Below, piece by piece: positions 1 through 9,323 of a stretch of 64,000 nucleotides of DNA. Both the position numbers and the translations under genes were made by a program. Within the stretch, counting starts at the first letter, position 1. Every line of letters starts with the position of its first letter. This stretch comes from Pandoraea iniqua (GTDB lineage: Bacteria > Pseudomonadota > Gammaproteobacteria > Burkholderiales > Burkholderiaceae). The stretch is from NCBI RefSeq assembly GCF_902459685.1, contig NZ_CABPSF010000001.1, positions 682,001 through 746,000 on the forward strand, written 5' to 3'. The notes below the pieces were generated by a model that was given only the letters and a program-made list of their open reading frames with translations, had not been told where the DNA came from and did no database searches.

Positions 1-302
1 CGCTCGACGCGCTCACGCGTCGTACGTTGCAGGACGAGCTGCTGCGCATCTGGGAGGAATTCAAGAAGACGATCATTTTCGTCACACACAGCATCGAGGA
101 GTCGATCTATCTGGCCGACCGGGTCGTCGTCATGACGTACCGGCCGGGCACGGTCAAGCGGGACATGGCAATCGAATTGCCACGCCCGCGCGACACGGCA
201 GGCAGCGAATTCAATGAATTGAAGAAGGAGCTGGCCCAGATGGTGATGGAGGAGCAAATGCGCTTCGCGCAAAGCGAGATCCGCGGGGTCACCGCAGATT
301 AA
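1..302 (+). CDS. ABC transporter ATP-binding protein, SsuB/TauB type (3' part)
   Basis: Only the C-terminal part of an ABC ATPase is inside the window; its reading frame runs through the left edge. It begins in the D-loop (LDALTR) and contains the H-loop (FVTHSIEESIYLADRVVVM), the usual layout of ATPases that energise uptake of nitrate, sulfonates or taurine at the inner membrane. The tail after the H-loop is short and the gene ends 44 bp before dctA. The transported substrate cannot be told from this fragment; the permease and binding protein would lie to the left. A possible sigma-54 promoter for dctA lies within its last third. Confidence 0.85.
   Translation, partial: LDALTRRTLQDELLRIWEEFKKTIIFVTHSIEESIYLADRVVVMTYRPGTVKRDMAIELPRPRDTAGSEFNELKKELAQMVMEEQMRFAQSEIRGVTAD
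166..181 (+). promoter_or_regulatory. Candidate sigma-54 (-24/-12) promoter for dctA
   Basis: The sequence TGGCAATCGAATTGCC has TGGCA and TTGC elements with exactly the spacing of the sigma-54 consensus (TGGCAC-N5-TTGCA). It lies 166 bp before the dctA start, inside the upstream ABC gene. DctD, encoded downstream, is a sigma-54 activator whose known target in other bacteria is dctA. The site also encodes protein, so chance is a real alternative. Confidence 0.35.
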
Positions 303-346
303 TAACAAGGGCGGTGGCTTGCCCCGCCGCCTGAAGAGGAAACAAC

Positions 347-1633
347 ATGCAAACGAAGACCAAGAAACCCTTTTATCGCATCCTGTACGTACAGGTGCTG
401 ATCGCCATCGTCATCGGCGTGCTGCTCGGCCACTTCAAGCCCGATCTGGCCGTGCAGATGAAGCCGCTCGGCGATGCGTTCATCAAGCTGATCAAGATGA
501 TCATCGGCCCGGTGATCTTCTGTACCGTCGTGACCGGTATTGCCGGCATGGAAGACATGAAGAAGGTCGGCCGCGTTGGCGGTAAGGCCCTGATCTACTT
601 CGAAGTCGTCTCGACGCTCGCACTGATCATCGGTTTGATGGCGACGCACATCCTGAAGCCGGGTGCCGGCTTCAACGTCGACATCAGCACGCTCGATCCG
701 AAGGCGATCGCGGGCTATGCCGAGAAGGCTGCGCACGGCGACACGTTCGTCGACTTCCTGCTGCACCTGATCCCGAACACCATCACCGATGCGTTCGCCA
801 AGGGTGAGATTCTTCAGATCCTCGTGATCGCTATCCTGTTCGGTGCCGCGTTGGGCATGATCGGTGAGCGCGGCCGCGTGGTGACGGGCTGGATCGACAG
901 CGTCTCGGGCGTGCTGTTCCGTGTGGTGCACATCATCACCAAGGTTGCGCCGCTGGGCGCCTTCGGTGCGATGGCCTTCACGATCGGCAAGTACGGTATC
1001 GCGTCGCTGGTGCCGCTCGCCAAGCTCATGGGCACGTTCTACCTGACGTCGTTCCTGTTCGTGATCGTCGTGCTGGGTCTGATTGCCAAGTTCACCGGAT
1101 TCTCGATCTTCCGCTTCCTCGCTTACATCAAGGAAGAGCTGCTGATCGTGCTGGGTACGAGCTCGTCGGAAGCTGCGCTGCCGCACCTGATGGAAAAGAT
1201 GGAGAAGGCCGGTTGCTCGAAGTCGGTGGTGGGTCTGGTGATCCCGACCGGTTACTCGTTCAACCTGGACGGCACGAACATCTACATGACGATGGCCGTG
1301 CTGTTCATCGCACAAGCGACGAACATCGATCTGACGTGGGGCCAACAGCTCACGCTGCTCGCCGTGGCGATGCTGACCTCGAAGGGCGCCTCGGGCGTGA
1401 CCGGCGCGGGCTTCATCACGCTGGCCGCAACGCTGGCTGTGATTCCGACGATTCCGGTCGCCGGGATGGTGCTGATTCTCGGTATCGATCGCTTCATGAG
1501 CGAGTGCCGTGCCCTGACGAACATCTGCGGCAACGGCGTTGCCACGATCGTTGTGTCGGCCTGGGAAAAGGAACTGGACCGCAAGAAGCTCGCCGAAGCG
1601 ATGTCGGGCAAGAAGGGTCCTGAGCTGGCCTGA
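347..1633 (+). CDS. dctA: C4-dicarboxylate transport protein DctA
   Basis: A 428-residue inner-membrane symporter of the dicarboxylate/amino acid:cation symporter (DAACS) family, importing succinate, fumarate and malate with protons or sodium. The length matches DctA (E. coli 428). The family's serine-rich stretch is seen ([18 protein letters not shown]), followed by the substrate-site segment [18 protein letters not shown] and the final helix motif [17 protein letters not shown]. The start is supported by an upstream AAGAGGAAA. The regulators dctB and dctD follow on the same strand after a 196-330 bp gap, depending on the dctB start. That gap carries no further gene. Confidence 0.97.
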   Translation: MQTKTKKPFYRILYVQVLIAIVIGVLLGHFKPDLAVQMKPLGDAFIKLIKMIIGPVIFCTVVTGIAGMEDMKKVGRVGGKALIYFEVVSTLALIIGLMATHILKPGAGFNVDISTLDPKAIAGYAEKAAHGDTFVDFLLHLIPNTITDAFAKGEILQILVIAILFGAALGMIGERGRVVTGWIDSVSGVLFRVVHIITKVAPLGAFGAMAFTIGKYGIASLVPLAKLMGTFYLTSFLFVIVVLGLIAKFTGFSIFRFLAYIKEELLIVLGTSSSEAALPHLMEKMEKAGCSKSVVGLVIPTGYSFNLDGTNIYMTMAVLFIAQATNIDLTWGQQLTLLAVAMLTSKGASGVTGAGFITLAATLAVIPTIPVAGMVLILGIDRFMSECRALTNICGNGVATIVVSAWEKELDRKKLAEAMSGKKGPELA

Positions 1634-1961
1634 TGGCCAGCCGGTGGCGGGGGCAGGTTGCCTCGCGACCGGGAACATTCGCCACCGGGCGGTGCGGCAC
1701 AGGCACAATAGCGCCTGAGCTTCGCCGCCCGGTGGTCCTTTGGTTCCGCGATGACGACAGGCTGTGCAATACGCGCTGCCTGCCGCCATCGCCTGAACCG
1801 GCAATGCAAGAGGCGTAATACCGCCAACAATGGCCACCCCGCAAGACAATTCGATCCGCGCACGTCAGAGCGATCTCCCGCCGGGAGCCATCGCATCGCA
1901 CGTGAGCCCTGCGGACCGCCGGCGCGACGAAGTCCCGATCGAACTCGAGAGGACTGTGCCG

Positions 1962-3815
1962 ATGCGCCGTTGGATGTGGATCGCCGCCATGCTGGTGGTG
2001 AGCACGCTGTTTTGCTGGTTGACGTATGCGCTGAGCTGGCAGCGCGGCGTGGCCGACCTGCGCGTGAACGCCGGTGCGCGCGTGGAGCGCTACGCCGGCA
2101 GCTTGCGCAGCACCGTCGATCGCTACGAATTCCTGCCGTATCTGCTCTCGCTGCATCCGTATGTGCACGATTTGCTGCTGCACCCCGAGGACCGTGCGGT
2201 GGTGCAGCGCGCCAACGACTATCTGTTCGATGTGAATCAGCGCGCGAAGGCGTCGGCGGCGTACGTCATCGATGCCAAGGGGCTGGCACTGGCCGCCAGT
2301 AACTGGCGCGAGAAGGCCACGTTCGTCGGGCAGGAGTACCGCTTCCGGCCGTACTTCATCGACGCGATCGGCGGCGGGCTGGGGCGGTTTTACGGGGTGG
2401 GCACCACGTCGGGTGAGCCGGGTTACTTCGTGTCGCAGGCGATTCTGGTCGACGGCAAGATTCAGGGCGTGGTCGTCGTCAAACTGAATCTGGAATGGTT
2501 TCAGCGCGCCGGGGCCGATGCTTCGGAGCCGGTGGTGGTGGCGGACGATCACGGCGTCGTGTTTTTGTCGTCGGAGCCGCGCTGGCAGTATCGTGCGCTC
2601 GCGCCATTGACCCCGGAGGTGACGGCGGCGCTGGCGAGTACGCGGCAGTATTACAACCAGCACGTCACGCCGCTTAACTGGAGTGCCGACGAGCGGCTGG
2701 ATGCCGACGGCGAAGTCGTGACCGTGCGCGACGGGCGTGGCGCAGGTAAGACGCGGCGGTTTCTCGCCGTGCAGCGCAAGCTTGGCGAACCCGACTGGAC
2801 GCTGATGTATTTCGCGCCGCTCGATCAGGTGATTGCCAACGCGCGTATTGCGGCGGTCGCGGCGGCATGTCTGGCGGCGTTCACGTGTTTGCTGGGCGTG
2901 GCATGGAACCAGCGTCGTCAGCGGGTTCGCGATATGTTGAAGAGCCGCGAGTTGCTGCAATCGGCGTATGCGGAGTTGGGCGAGCGCGTGGCCGAACGCA
3001 CGGCTGATCTGCAATCGGCTAACGAGCGCTTGCAGACCGAAGTGCAGGAGCGCTCGCGCACCGAGCATGAATTGCGTGATGCGCAGAGCGAACTGGTGCA
3101 GGCGTCGAAACTGGTGGCGCTTGGGCAGATGGCGGCCGGTATCACGCATGAATTGAATCAGCCGCTCTCCGCGCTGCGTAGCTTCTCGGATAACACGCGC
3201 GTGTTGCTCGACCGCGAGGAATACGGCGCGGCACGCGAGAACCTTGAGGCGATTGCGTCGCTGACCGATCGCATGGGGCGCATCACGGGCCAGTTGCGAT
3301 TGTTTGCCGGACGCGCGCGACGGGGTGACAGCGAGGCATCGGTGCGCCGCGCGCTCGATAACACGATGATGTTGTTGCGCGGGCGTATGGCAGGGATTCA
3401 GGTGACGGAGACGTTTGCCGAAGGGCTCGCCGACGTGCAGGTGGCCTGCGAGAGTCTGCGGCTCGAGCAGGTGTTGATCAATGTGGTGGGTAACGCCATC
3501 GACGCGGTGGTGAGTGTGCCGCAACCGCAGGCGCAGCCGTCGATCTGGATCGACGTGGATGCGGATACCCGGTGGGTGCGCATTTATGTGCGCGATAACG
3601 GGCCCGGTATTGCAGAGGCGCATATTCCGCGTCTGTTCGAACCGTTTTTCAGTACCAAGGAGGGTGGTCAGGGTATGGGACTCGGACTCGCCATCTCATC
3701 GTCCATCGCTCAGGAAAACGGCGGCCAATTGGTCGCCCGTAATGTGCCGGGTGGTGGTGCGGAATTTCTCGTGACGCTGCGCCGCGTACCTCGCGCCAGC
3801 GGGGCAATCGAATGA
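1962..3815 (+). CDS. dctB: C4-dicarboxylate sensor histidine kinase DctB
   Basis: Membrane-bound sensor kinase that phosphorylates DctD in response to dicarboxylates. A transmembrane helix at the N-terminus is followed by a periplasmic double-PAS-like sensor of about 260 residues, a second helix (AAVAAACLAAFTCLLGVAW), a coiled-coil linker, the H-box (GITHELNQPLSALRSF) and the ATPase domain with N-box (NVVGNAIDAV), G1 (RDNGPGI) and G2 (GMGLGLAIS). The start at 1962 is chosen because GAGAGGA lies nine bases upstream and the protein then opens directly into the first helix; the frame is open to an ATG at 1830, giving 661 instead of 617 residues. Its stop overlaps the dctD start (ATGA). Confidence 0.93.
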   Translation: MRRWMWIAAMLVVSTLFCWLTYALSWQRGVADLRVNAGARVERYAGSLRSTVDRYEFLPYLLSLHPYVHDLLLHPEDRAVVQRANDYLFDVNQRAKASAAYVIDAKGLALAASNWREKATFVGQEYRFRPYFIDAIGGGLGRFYGVGTTSGEPGYFVSQAILVDGKIQGVVVVKLNLEWFQRAGADASEPVVVADDHGVVFLSSEPRWQYRALAPLTPEVTAALASTRQYYNQHVTPLNWSADERLDADGEVVTVRDGRGAGKTRRFLAVQRKLGEPDWTLMYFAPLDQVIANARIAAVAAACLAAFTCLLGVAWNQRRQRVRDMLKSRELLQSAYAELGERVAERTADLQSANERLQTEVQERSRTEHELRDAQSELVQASKLVALGQMAAGITHELNQPLSALRSFSDNTRVLLDREEYGAARENLEAIASLTDRMGRITGQLRLFAGRARRGDSEASVRRALDNTMMLLRGRMAGIQVTETFAEGLADVQVACESLRLEQVLINVVGNAIDAVVSVPQPQAQPSIWIDVDADTRWVRIYVRDNGPGIAEAHIPRLFEPFFSTKEGGQGMGLGLAISSSIAQENGGQLVARNVPGGGAEFLVTLRRVPRASGAIE

Positions 3816-5158
3816 TGTACAAGAACCTGCAAATTCTCTTCGTCGAAGACGACGAACTCGTGCGGCGCGCGACGCTGCAAAGCTTGCAACTCGCAGGTCT
3901 GGACGCTTTCGGACTCGCGTCTGCCGAAGCGGCGCGCGAACGCATTACGCCGGACTTCGCCGGCATCGTGGTCTCCGACATTCGACTCATCGGCATGAGC
4001 GGGCTGGAGTTGCTCGCGCATCTGCGCCAGCACGCCCCGGAAGTGCCGGTGATTCTCGTGACCGGGCACGGCGATATTTCGATGGCCGTGCAGGCGATTC
4101 GCGACGGCGCTTACGATTTCATCGAAAAGCCTTTTGCGCCGGACCGACTTATCGAATCGGCCAAACGCGCGCTCGAGACGCGCAAGCTCATGCTGGAGAA
4201 TCAGGCACTTCGCCGGGAACTGGCGGAGCAGGGCGGACGTGCATCACGCATCATCGGACGCAGCCCGTCGATGGAGACCATGCGCACGCTGATTGCCAAC
4301 GTCGCCATGACGGATGCACCGGTGCTGATCAACGGCGATACCGGCACGGGCAAGGAGTTGGTCGCACGCAGTCTGCATGAACTGTCGCGGCGCCGTGACG
4401 CGCCGTTTGTTGCGCTCAACTGCGGTGCGTTGCCGGAGGCGATCTTCGAGAGCGAGATGTTCGGCCACGAAGTCGGCGCGTTCACCGGCGCGGCCAAGCG
4501 GCGCATCGGCAAGCTGGAGCATGCGTCGGGCGGCACGCTTTTCCTCGACGAGATCGAGAGCATGCCGGCGGCGTTGCAGGTCAAGCTGCTGCGCGTGTTG
4601 CAGGACGGCGTGCTTGAGCGGCTTGGCTCGAACCAGATGATTCGCGTGGATTGCCGCGTGGTGGCGGCGGCCAAGGGCGACATGGAGCAACTGGTGCGTG
4701 AGGGCACGTTCCGGCGCGACTTGTATTACCGGTTGAATGTGGTGACGCTGGCATTGCCGCCGTTGCGTGAACGGCGTGAGGACATCGTGCCGCTGTTCGA
4801 GCACTTTCTGCTGGATGCGGCAGTGCGTTATGGACGGCCTGCGCCGCTGGTGACGGAGCGCATGCGCCAAGAGCTGATGCAGTCGGACTGGCCGGGCAAC
4901 GTGCGTGAGTTGCGCAATGCCGCGGACCGTCTGGTGCTGGGCGTGGCGAGTGCGTCGCAAGACGATTCGCACGCGCCGTTGCCGCTCAAAGAGCAGGTGG
5001 AGCGCTTCGAGCGGGCGGTGTTGCAAGAGGCGCTGGACCACAGCAAAGGCAATGTCGCGGCGACGGCCGAGGCGCTGCATGTGCCTAAGGCGACGCTGTA
5101 CGAAAAGCTCAAGCGTTATGGTTTGCAGACGAAAGGGCAGGGTGAGGGGGAGCGGTAA
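3812..5158 (+). CDS. dctD: C4-dicarboxylate response regulator DctD (sigma-54 activator)
   Basis: A 448-residue NtrC-family regulator. The receiver domain (residues 1-120) has the acidic pair at residues 13-14 and the phospho-acceptor Asp56 (VVSDIRL). The central AAA+ domain has Walker A (GDTGTGKE), the sigma-54 contact loop GAFTGA and a Walker B region ([10 protein letters not shown]). The C-terminus is a Fis-type helix-turn-helix ([20 protein letters not shown]). It overlaps dctB by 4 bp, so the pair is translationally coupled. It most likely activates dctA from a -24/-12 promoter. A hairpin with flanking A and T runs follows 26 bp after the stop. Confidence 0.96.
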   Translation: MMYKNLQILFVEDDELVRRATLQSLQLAGLDAFGLASAEAARERITPDFAGIVVSDIRLIGMSGLELLAHLRQHAPEVPVILVTGHGDISMAVQAIRDGAYDFIEKPFAPDRLIESAKRALETRKLMLENQALRRELAEQGGRASRIIGRSPSMETMRTLIANVAMTDAPVLINGDTGTGKELVARSLHELSRRRDAPFVALNCGALPEAIFESEMFGHEVGAFTGAAKRRIGKLEHASGGTLFLDEIESMPAALQVKLLRVLQDGVLERLGSNQMIRVDCRVVAAAKGDMEQLVREGTFRRDLYYRLNVVTLALPPLRERREDIVPLFEHFLLDAAVRYGRPAPLVTERMRQELMQSDWPGNVRELRNAADRLVLGVASASQDDSHAPLPLKEQVERFERAVLQEALDHSKGNVAATAEALHVPKATLYEKLKRYGLQTKGQGEGER

Positions 5159-5184
5159 GCCATTCACACGATGCTGCGAGCAAC

Positions 5185-5213
5185 AAAAAAGCGCCCTAGG
5201 GCGCTTTTTGTTT
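5185..5213. terminator. Bidirectional rho-independent terminator
   Basis: The palindrome GCGCCCTAGGGCGC is flanked by an A run on the left and a T run on the right. It sits between the convergent genes dctD (+) and the thioredoxin gene (-), so it can end both transcripts. Confidence 0.85.
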
Positions 5214-5232
5214 GATGCGTTCGTGAAATGCG

Positions 5233-5757
5233 TCAGGCTTGTTTGGCCAGTGCCTTTTCGATCAGCTTGTCGAGTTCGGCGTATTCCGGTTCACCGACGT
5301 ACTGCTTGAGCACGTGGCCATTGCGATCGACCACGAAGGTCGTCGGCGTGAGTTGCACGTTGCCGTATTGCTTGGCCACGCTGCCGTCGGAATCCATCGC
5401 CACCTTGAACGGCAGTTGACGCGACTGCGCGTAGTTCATGACGTACATCGGCGGGTCATAGCTCATCGCCACGGCGACGAATTCCAGCCCTTGGCCTTTG
5501 TACTTTTCGTACGTCTGCACCATCGTCGGCATTTCCTTCATGCACGTCACGCAGCTCGTCGCCCAGAAGTTCACCAGATAGACCTTGCCCTTGAGTTGCG
5601 CGGGGCTCAGCTTCTGACCCGACAGCAGCGTGAAGGTCGCTTGCGGCGCGCGTTTCTGACCGGCAAACGTGAAGTACGCGGCAACGGCCACGACGACGAT
5701 GACCGCGACGGCGAGAATCTTGCCCAGAGGGGACTTGCGAGAGGTCGATGCGCTCAT
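5233..5757 (-). CDS. TlpA-family membrane-anchored thiol:disulfide protein
   Basis: A 174-residue thioredoxin-fold protein with one N-terminal membrane anchor (ILAVAVIVVVAVAAYFTFA), placing the catalytic domain in the periplasm. The redox site is WATSCVTC (CVTC), and the cis-proline motif is in QLTPTTFVVD. TlpA/ResA-type proteins reduce apocytochrome c or copper-chaperone disulfides; the CVTC dipeptide is less common than CPxC in this family. A second thioredoxin-fold gene lies immediately upstream on the same strand, suggesting a small redox operon. The substrate is not deducible. Confidence 0.85.
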   Translation of the reverse strand: MSASTSRKSPLGKILAVAVIVVVAVAAYFTFAGQKRAPQATFTLLSGQKLSPAQLKGKVYLVNFWATSCVTCMKEMPTMVQTYEKYKGQGLEFVAVAMSYDPPMYVMNYAQSRQLPFKVAMDSDGSVAKQYGNVQLTPTTFVVDRNGHVLKQYVGEPEYAELDKLIEKALAKQA

Positions 5758-5829
5758 GAAACAGCCAAAGTTGGTTTCGCGGGCGGGGTCGCTTGGCCCC
5801 GTTCAGTGACGACGATTCTACTCTGAATC

Positions 5830-6414
5830 TCAGCGCGTCGTGGTGCCGCTGGCGGCGTGCAAACGCGCGCGGGCATTGGCGATGGCGTCGTCCAGATAGG
5901 CGCCGTAGAAGTCGGGCAGACCGGCGCCGATCAACGGGTCGGCAATCGCGCGTCCGTTCGTATCGAGGAACAAAACCGTCGGCGAAACCTTGACACCGTG
6001 GGCACGTGCCCACGCGATACCGGTCGTCGTGGTGCCGTCGAAATCACGCACCGGCGCGGCGCTGTCCATGCCGATTTCGCGCACCTCGTACTTGCCGCTG
6101 CGCACCAGCGGGGCGAGCTCACGCTGGCGAATCGGTCCGCAATAGACACAGTCGCGAAGTGAGACGAGCACAATCAACGGGGCGTCGAGCGCCACGGCGC
6201 GACGTGCATGTGCCGCGAAGTCGGTGGCGGCGGGCAGGGTCACGGCGGTGGCCGTGGTGGCCGTGGATTTCGAGGGCGCGGTCGCGGTTGCGCTGGCGAG
6301 CACGGGGCTGACGCTGAGCATTGCTGCCACGACAAGCGCAGCACTTCCCACCCGGCGGAGGATCCGTGCAGGTGTGGCGGGTGTTGTCGCGAGGGTGTCA
6401 GAGCCGTGTTTCAT
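5830..6414 (-). CDS. Exported thioredoxin-fold protein (CVYC)
   Basis: A 194-residue protein with a signal peptide (RVGSAALVVAAMLSVSPVLA) and a thioredoxin-like domain. The redox motif is LRDCVYCGPIRQREL and the cis-proline motif is VSPTVLFLDTNGRAI. The layout resembles the SoxW/thiol-reductase-like periplasmic family. It is probably co-transcribed with the TlpA-like gene 72 bp downstream. The start at 6414 gives a normal exported N-terminus; upstream in-frame ATGs at 6441 and 6462 are possible. The specific partner is unknown. Confidence 0.75.
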   Translation of the reverse strand: MKHGSDTLATTPATPARILRRVGSAALVVAAMLSVSPVLASATATAPSKSTATTATAVTLPAATDFAAHARRAVALDAPLIVLVSLRDCVYCGPIRQRELAPLVRSGKYEVREIGMDSAAPVRDFDGTTTTGIAWARAHGVKVSPTVLFLDTNGRAIADPLIGAGLPDFYGAYLDDAIANARARLHAASGTTTR

Positions 6415-6520
6415 GGCGCCGATGATACCGGGTTCCGGCATCGCGCGTTTCTCGTGTCGCAACCGTGGCGCGGGATGACGGATAATGGCCGACTTCCTTC
6501 ACTGATTCCCGCCCTTCGCT

Positions 6521-7060
6521 ATGAACCGCGTTGTCCGTGTTTTCGTCGCTCTCGGTACTTTGGCAATGCTTGTCGCCTGCACGCCTCGCTACGACTGGCG
6601 CGAAGTGCATGACAAGGACGGTGCCTACGCCGTGACGTATCCCGCCAAGCCGACGCAGGATGCCCGCGAAGTGAAGTTCGCCTCCGGCGCGCTGCCGATG
6701 CAAATGCAGGCGGCGCGAGTGGAAGCCGCCTTGTTCGCGGTCGGTGTCGTGACCTTGCCGAGCGACGATGCAACGCTGCGCCAGACCGTGCTCACCGAAC
6801 TGCAACACGGGTTGCTCGCGAATGTGAGCGATACCGCGGCCACGCCGACGCAGGTGATGGTGCGTCAGGCAGGCGACGCGCCGCCGGTGCCGGGACTGGC
6901 CGTCGCTGCACAAGGCTTGGCCAGCGACAAGACCGAGCGCTATGTCGCCGCGCGTTTCGTCGGACGCGGCAACCACGTCTATCAGGTGGTCGTGCTTGCC
7001 ACCAAAGCCCCTGCCAAAGATCAGGTCGATCAGTTCCTCGATTCGTTCACGTTGGAGTGA
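6521..7060 (+). CDS. Putative lipoprotein of unknown function
   Basis: A 179-residue protein with a lipoprotein signal: charged N-terminus, hydrophobic stretch and lipobox LVAC, so the mature protein would start at Cys20 and be lipid-anchored. The rest is a soluble domain beginning YDWREVHDKDGAYAVTYPAKP, a pattern seen in conserved lipoproteins of Burkholderiales whose function is unknown to me. It stands alone between divergent and convergent neighbours. Confidence 0.75.
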   Translation: MNRVVRVFVALGTLAMLVACTPRYDWREVHDKDGAYAVTYPAKPTQDAREVKFASGALPMQMQAARVEAALFAVGVVTLPSDDATLRQTVLTELQHGLLANVSDTAATPTQVMVRQAGDAPPVPGLAVAAQGLASDKTERYVAARFVGRGNHVYQVVVLATKAPAKDQVDQFLDSFTLE

Positions 7061-7115
7061 TGCGCTGTTTGTGTGCGTTCGCTGCTGACATGTGTTGTCG
7101 ATTCGACTTGCGATG

Positions 7116-8705
7116 TCACGCTGCGCTCGCTTCCCGATACTGCACGGCCTCGGCGATGTGACTGACGTCGATCGCATCGCACGCGGCAAGATCCGCGACG
7201 GTGCGTGCGACGCGCAACACCCGATGGTAGGTTCGCGCCGACCAGTGATGTTGCTCGACGGCACGATGCAGCACCGCGCGCGCATCGGCGCATAACGTGC
7301 AGTGTGTTTCCAGCGCCCGGCCAGACAGTTGGCAGTTCAATTGGCCTTGCCGCTCGTGTTGACGCTCACGTGCTTCGCGCACGCGCAACGCCACGACGGC
7401 ACTGCGCTCGCCATGCGACGGACCGGCGAGCGTTTCCGCACTCAACGCCGGGACACCGACATGCAAATCGATGCGGTCCAACAACGGGCCGGATAAACGG
7501 TTGCGATAGCGCGCAATCGCATCGCTCGAACAACGGCACGCACGTGATGGATGCCCAAGATCGCCGCACGGACATGGATTCATCGCAGCGATCAATTGGA
7601 ACGACGCCGGGAACGCCGCGCGCGCAGTGGCCCGCGAGATCGTCACGTGCCCGAGTTCGAGTGGCTCGCGTAACACTTCAAGCACACGTCGCTGAAACTC
7701 CGGTAGTTCATCAAGGAACAGGACACCACGGTGAGCGAGACTGATTTCGCCCGGACGTGGTACCGCACCACCGCCCACAAGCGCTGCCGCTGACGCTGTG
7801 TGATGGGGGGCTCGAAACGGTCGGACGCCCCAACGGTCGACGTCGAACCCGGTCGCGCTCAAGCTCGCCAGCGTAGCGACTTCCACCGCTTCGGCGGGAC
7901 TCAATGGCGGCAGCAATGTCGTGAGCCGCATCGCCAGCATCGACTTCCCGGTACCCGGTGGCCCATGCAGTAGCAGATGATGTCCGCCGGCCGCCGCCAC
8001 TTCGAGCGCGCGCTTGGCGTGATCCTGACCTTTGATGTCGCTCACATCGGGTAAGTCGATCTCTTCATCGGCAACGCTGCGACGACGGACGTTGCTGGAC
8101 AACTCGGTCTGCGTTGTTCCGAATTCCCTGCCGCTCCCCGCGTTCGGCATCGCCTGCACCCGCGCCTGCGTGAGCCGCACTGCCATTTCCCCCTCGGCCA
8201 GATGCGCGCACACGTCGAGCAACGTGCGTGCGCCGTACACCGTCGCGGTTTCCACCAGTGCCGCTTCTTGCGCGTTGGCCAACGGCAGGACCAGCGCGCG
8301 TTCCCCGGGCGATGCCGCGACGGCGCTGGCCATGGCCAGTCCGCCGCGAATCGAGCGCAATTCGCCCGTAAGCGACAACTCTCCCGCGAACTCATGTGTG
8401 CGCAGCCCCGCTTCAGGCAACTGCCCGCTCGCTGCGAGAATGCCGAGGGCAATCGGCAGATCAAAACAACCCGACGCCTTCGGTAAATCCGCTGGAGCGA
8501 GATTGATGGTGATGCGTCGTGCGGGAAATTCAAACCGGCTGTTCTGAAGCGCGCAGCGCACGCGCTCCCGGCTTTCCTTCACCTCGGTATCGGGCAACCC
8601 GACCAGCGACAGACCCGGCAACCCGTTCGCCAGATGCACCTCGACGGTGACCGGGTGCGCCGCCATGCCGGTAAGCGCGCGACTGCTGACAACTGCCAAT
8701 GACAT
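7116..8705 (-). CDS. comM: ComM/YifB-type AAA+ ATPase (Mg chelatase-like)
   Basis: A 529-residue protein with an N-terminal LonB-like ChlI domain (residues 1-170), an AAA+ Mg-chelatase-type domain with Walker A GPPGTGKSMLAM and Walker B VLFLDELPEF, and a C-terminal Mg_chelatase_C domain. A cysteine cluster (CPCGDLGHPSRACRC) typical of the family lies after the ATPase core. ComM helicases promote branch migration during natural transformation in Vibrio and Haemophilus. The start at 8705 (MSLAVVSSRAL) has AAGGGG upstream and matches the family N-terminus; a longer in-frame start exists at 8765. Confidence 0.93.
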   Translation of the reverse strand: MSLAVVSSRALTGMAAHPVTVEVHLANGLPGLSLVGLPDTEVKESRERVRCALQNSRFEFPARRITINLAPADLPKASGCFDLPIALGILAASGQLPEAGLRTHEFAGELSLTGELRSIRGGLAMASAVAASPGERALVLPLANAQEAALVETATVYGARTLLDVCAHLAEGEMAVRLTQARVQAMPNAGSGREFGTTQTELSSNVRRRSVADEEIDLPDVSDIKGQDHAKRALEVAAAGGHHLLLHGPPGTGKSMLAMRLTTLLPPLSPAEAVEVATLASLSATGFDVDRWGVRPFRAPHHTASAAALVGGGAVPRPGEISLAHRGVLFLDELPEFQRRVLEVLREPLELGHVTISRATARAAFPASFQLIAAMNPCPCGDLGHPSRACRCSSDAIARYRNRLSGPLLDRIDLHVGVPALSAETLAGPSHGERSAVVALRVREARERQHERQGQLNCQLSGRALETHCTLCADARAVLHRAVEQHHWSARTYHRVLRVARTVADLAACDAIDVSHIAEAVQYREASAA

Positions 8706-8878
8706 GACATCCCCTTGCGCAATGGACCGTTGTCGATAGTCATCGACGGCAACGGTGCATCGCAACGCCTTATCGCGTCAAAGCGGCGTCGAGAGGGATA
8801 TTTCGGAATGCAAGCCAGGGATTTACGGCGAGTGCTGCCTGCCGGTCGGACATGTCCGAGGGCAAAAGCGGAATAGCA

Positions 8879-8900
8879 GCGGAATCGGAGAATATTCCGC
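8879..8900. repeat. Inverted repeat GCGGAAT-N8-ATTCCGC upstream of comM
   Basis: Perfect 7-bp arms separated by 8 bp, about 175 bp upstream of the comM start and just past the 3' end of ubiK. It has the size of a protein operator, but no regulator can be named. Confidence 0.4.
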
Positions 8901-8943
8901 GATGAAGATGGCTTGGGCGGACTGCCCATCGCCAGAAACCACA

Positions 8944-8963
8944 AGGGGCGCCGCAGCGCCCCT
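8944..8963 (-). terminator. Probable terminator hairpin of ubiK
   Basis: AGGGGCGC-CGCA-GCGCCCCT is a perfect 8-bp stem with a 4-base loop, 12 bp beyond the ubiK stop. The T run on the minus strand is poor, so termination may be weak. Confidence 0.55.
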
Positions 8964-8974
8964 ATCTGAATCTC

Positions 8975-9223
8975 TTAGTCCTGCGCTTCGTTGCGCAGGC
9001 TTTCAAGCGCCGCGACGCGCTTTTCCAGTGCTTCGAGCTTTTCGCGTGTACGGGCCAGCACCTGCGCCTGCACGTCGAACTCCTCGCGGGTCACCAGATC
9101 GAGGCGCGTGAAACCCTGATTCAGCAGGCTTTTGACGTTGCGCTCGATATCCTTGGCGGGCGATTGCTTGAGCATTTCGCTCACCTTGGCTTGCATGTCT
9201 TGCAGGATCTCGTTCGGTTTCAT
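8975..9223 (-). CDS. ubiK: UbiK (YqiC-family) ubiquinone biosynthesis accessory factor
   Basis: An 82-residue protein whose family assists ubiquinone synthesis under oxygen and binds UbiJ and lipids in E. coli and Salmonella. It starts MKPNEILQDMQAKVSEMLKQSP, has the family motif NQGFTRLDLVTREEFDVQ, and ends in a coiled coil (LEALEKRVAALE). The start at 9223 is preceded by GAGGAAGG; the frame is open to 9268. The gene is transcribed away from the torF-glnK-amtB control region. Confidence 0.9.
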   Translation of the reverse strand: MKPNEILQDMQAKVSEMLKQSPAKDIERNVKSLLNQGFTRLDLVTREEFDVQAQVLARTREKLEALEKRVAALESLRNEAQD

Positions 9224-9247
9224 AAGCCTTCCTCTCATCATTTCTCC

Positions 9248-9262
9248 GCACCAACGTGGTGC
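9248..9262. promoter_or_regulatory. NtrC-binding site (upstream enhancer), site 1
   Basis: GCACCA-ACG-TGGTGC is a perfect dyad matching the NtrC consensus (TGCACCA-N3-TGGTGCA) apart from the outermost pair. It lies about 280 bp upstream of the -24/-12 promoter of torF-glnK-amtB, a normal distance for an enhancer. Confidence 0.75.
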
Positions 9263-9307
9263 TTGCACCGACAGTGTGCTTCGCGCCAGTCATCCGGCCG
9301 TCTCGCC

Positions 9308-9323
9308 GTTGCAACGTGGTGCA
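9308..9323. promoter_or_regulatory. NtrC-binding site, site 2 (imperfect)
   Basis: GTTGCA-ACG-TGGTGCA keeps a perfect right half-site and a degenerate left one. Its centre is 60 bp from that of site 1. Two spaced NtrC dimer sites are typical of glnK-amtB and glnA enhancers. Confidence 0.6.

Noticed and set aside
299-1849. Long open frame on the minus strand opposite dctA (516 codons)
   Set aside because: Arg/His/Gln-rich shadow typical of the antisense of a GC-rich gene; DctA on the plus strand is certain.
1494-3623. 709-codon minus-strand open frame opposite dctB
   Set aside because: Low-complexity His/Arg-rich translation with no domain; overlaps a clear histidine kinase.
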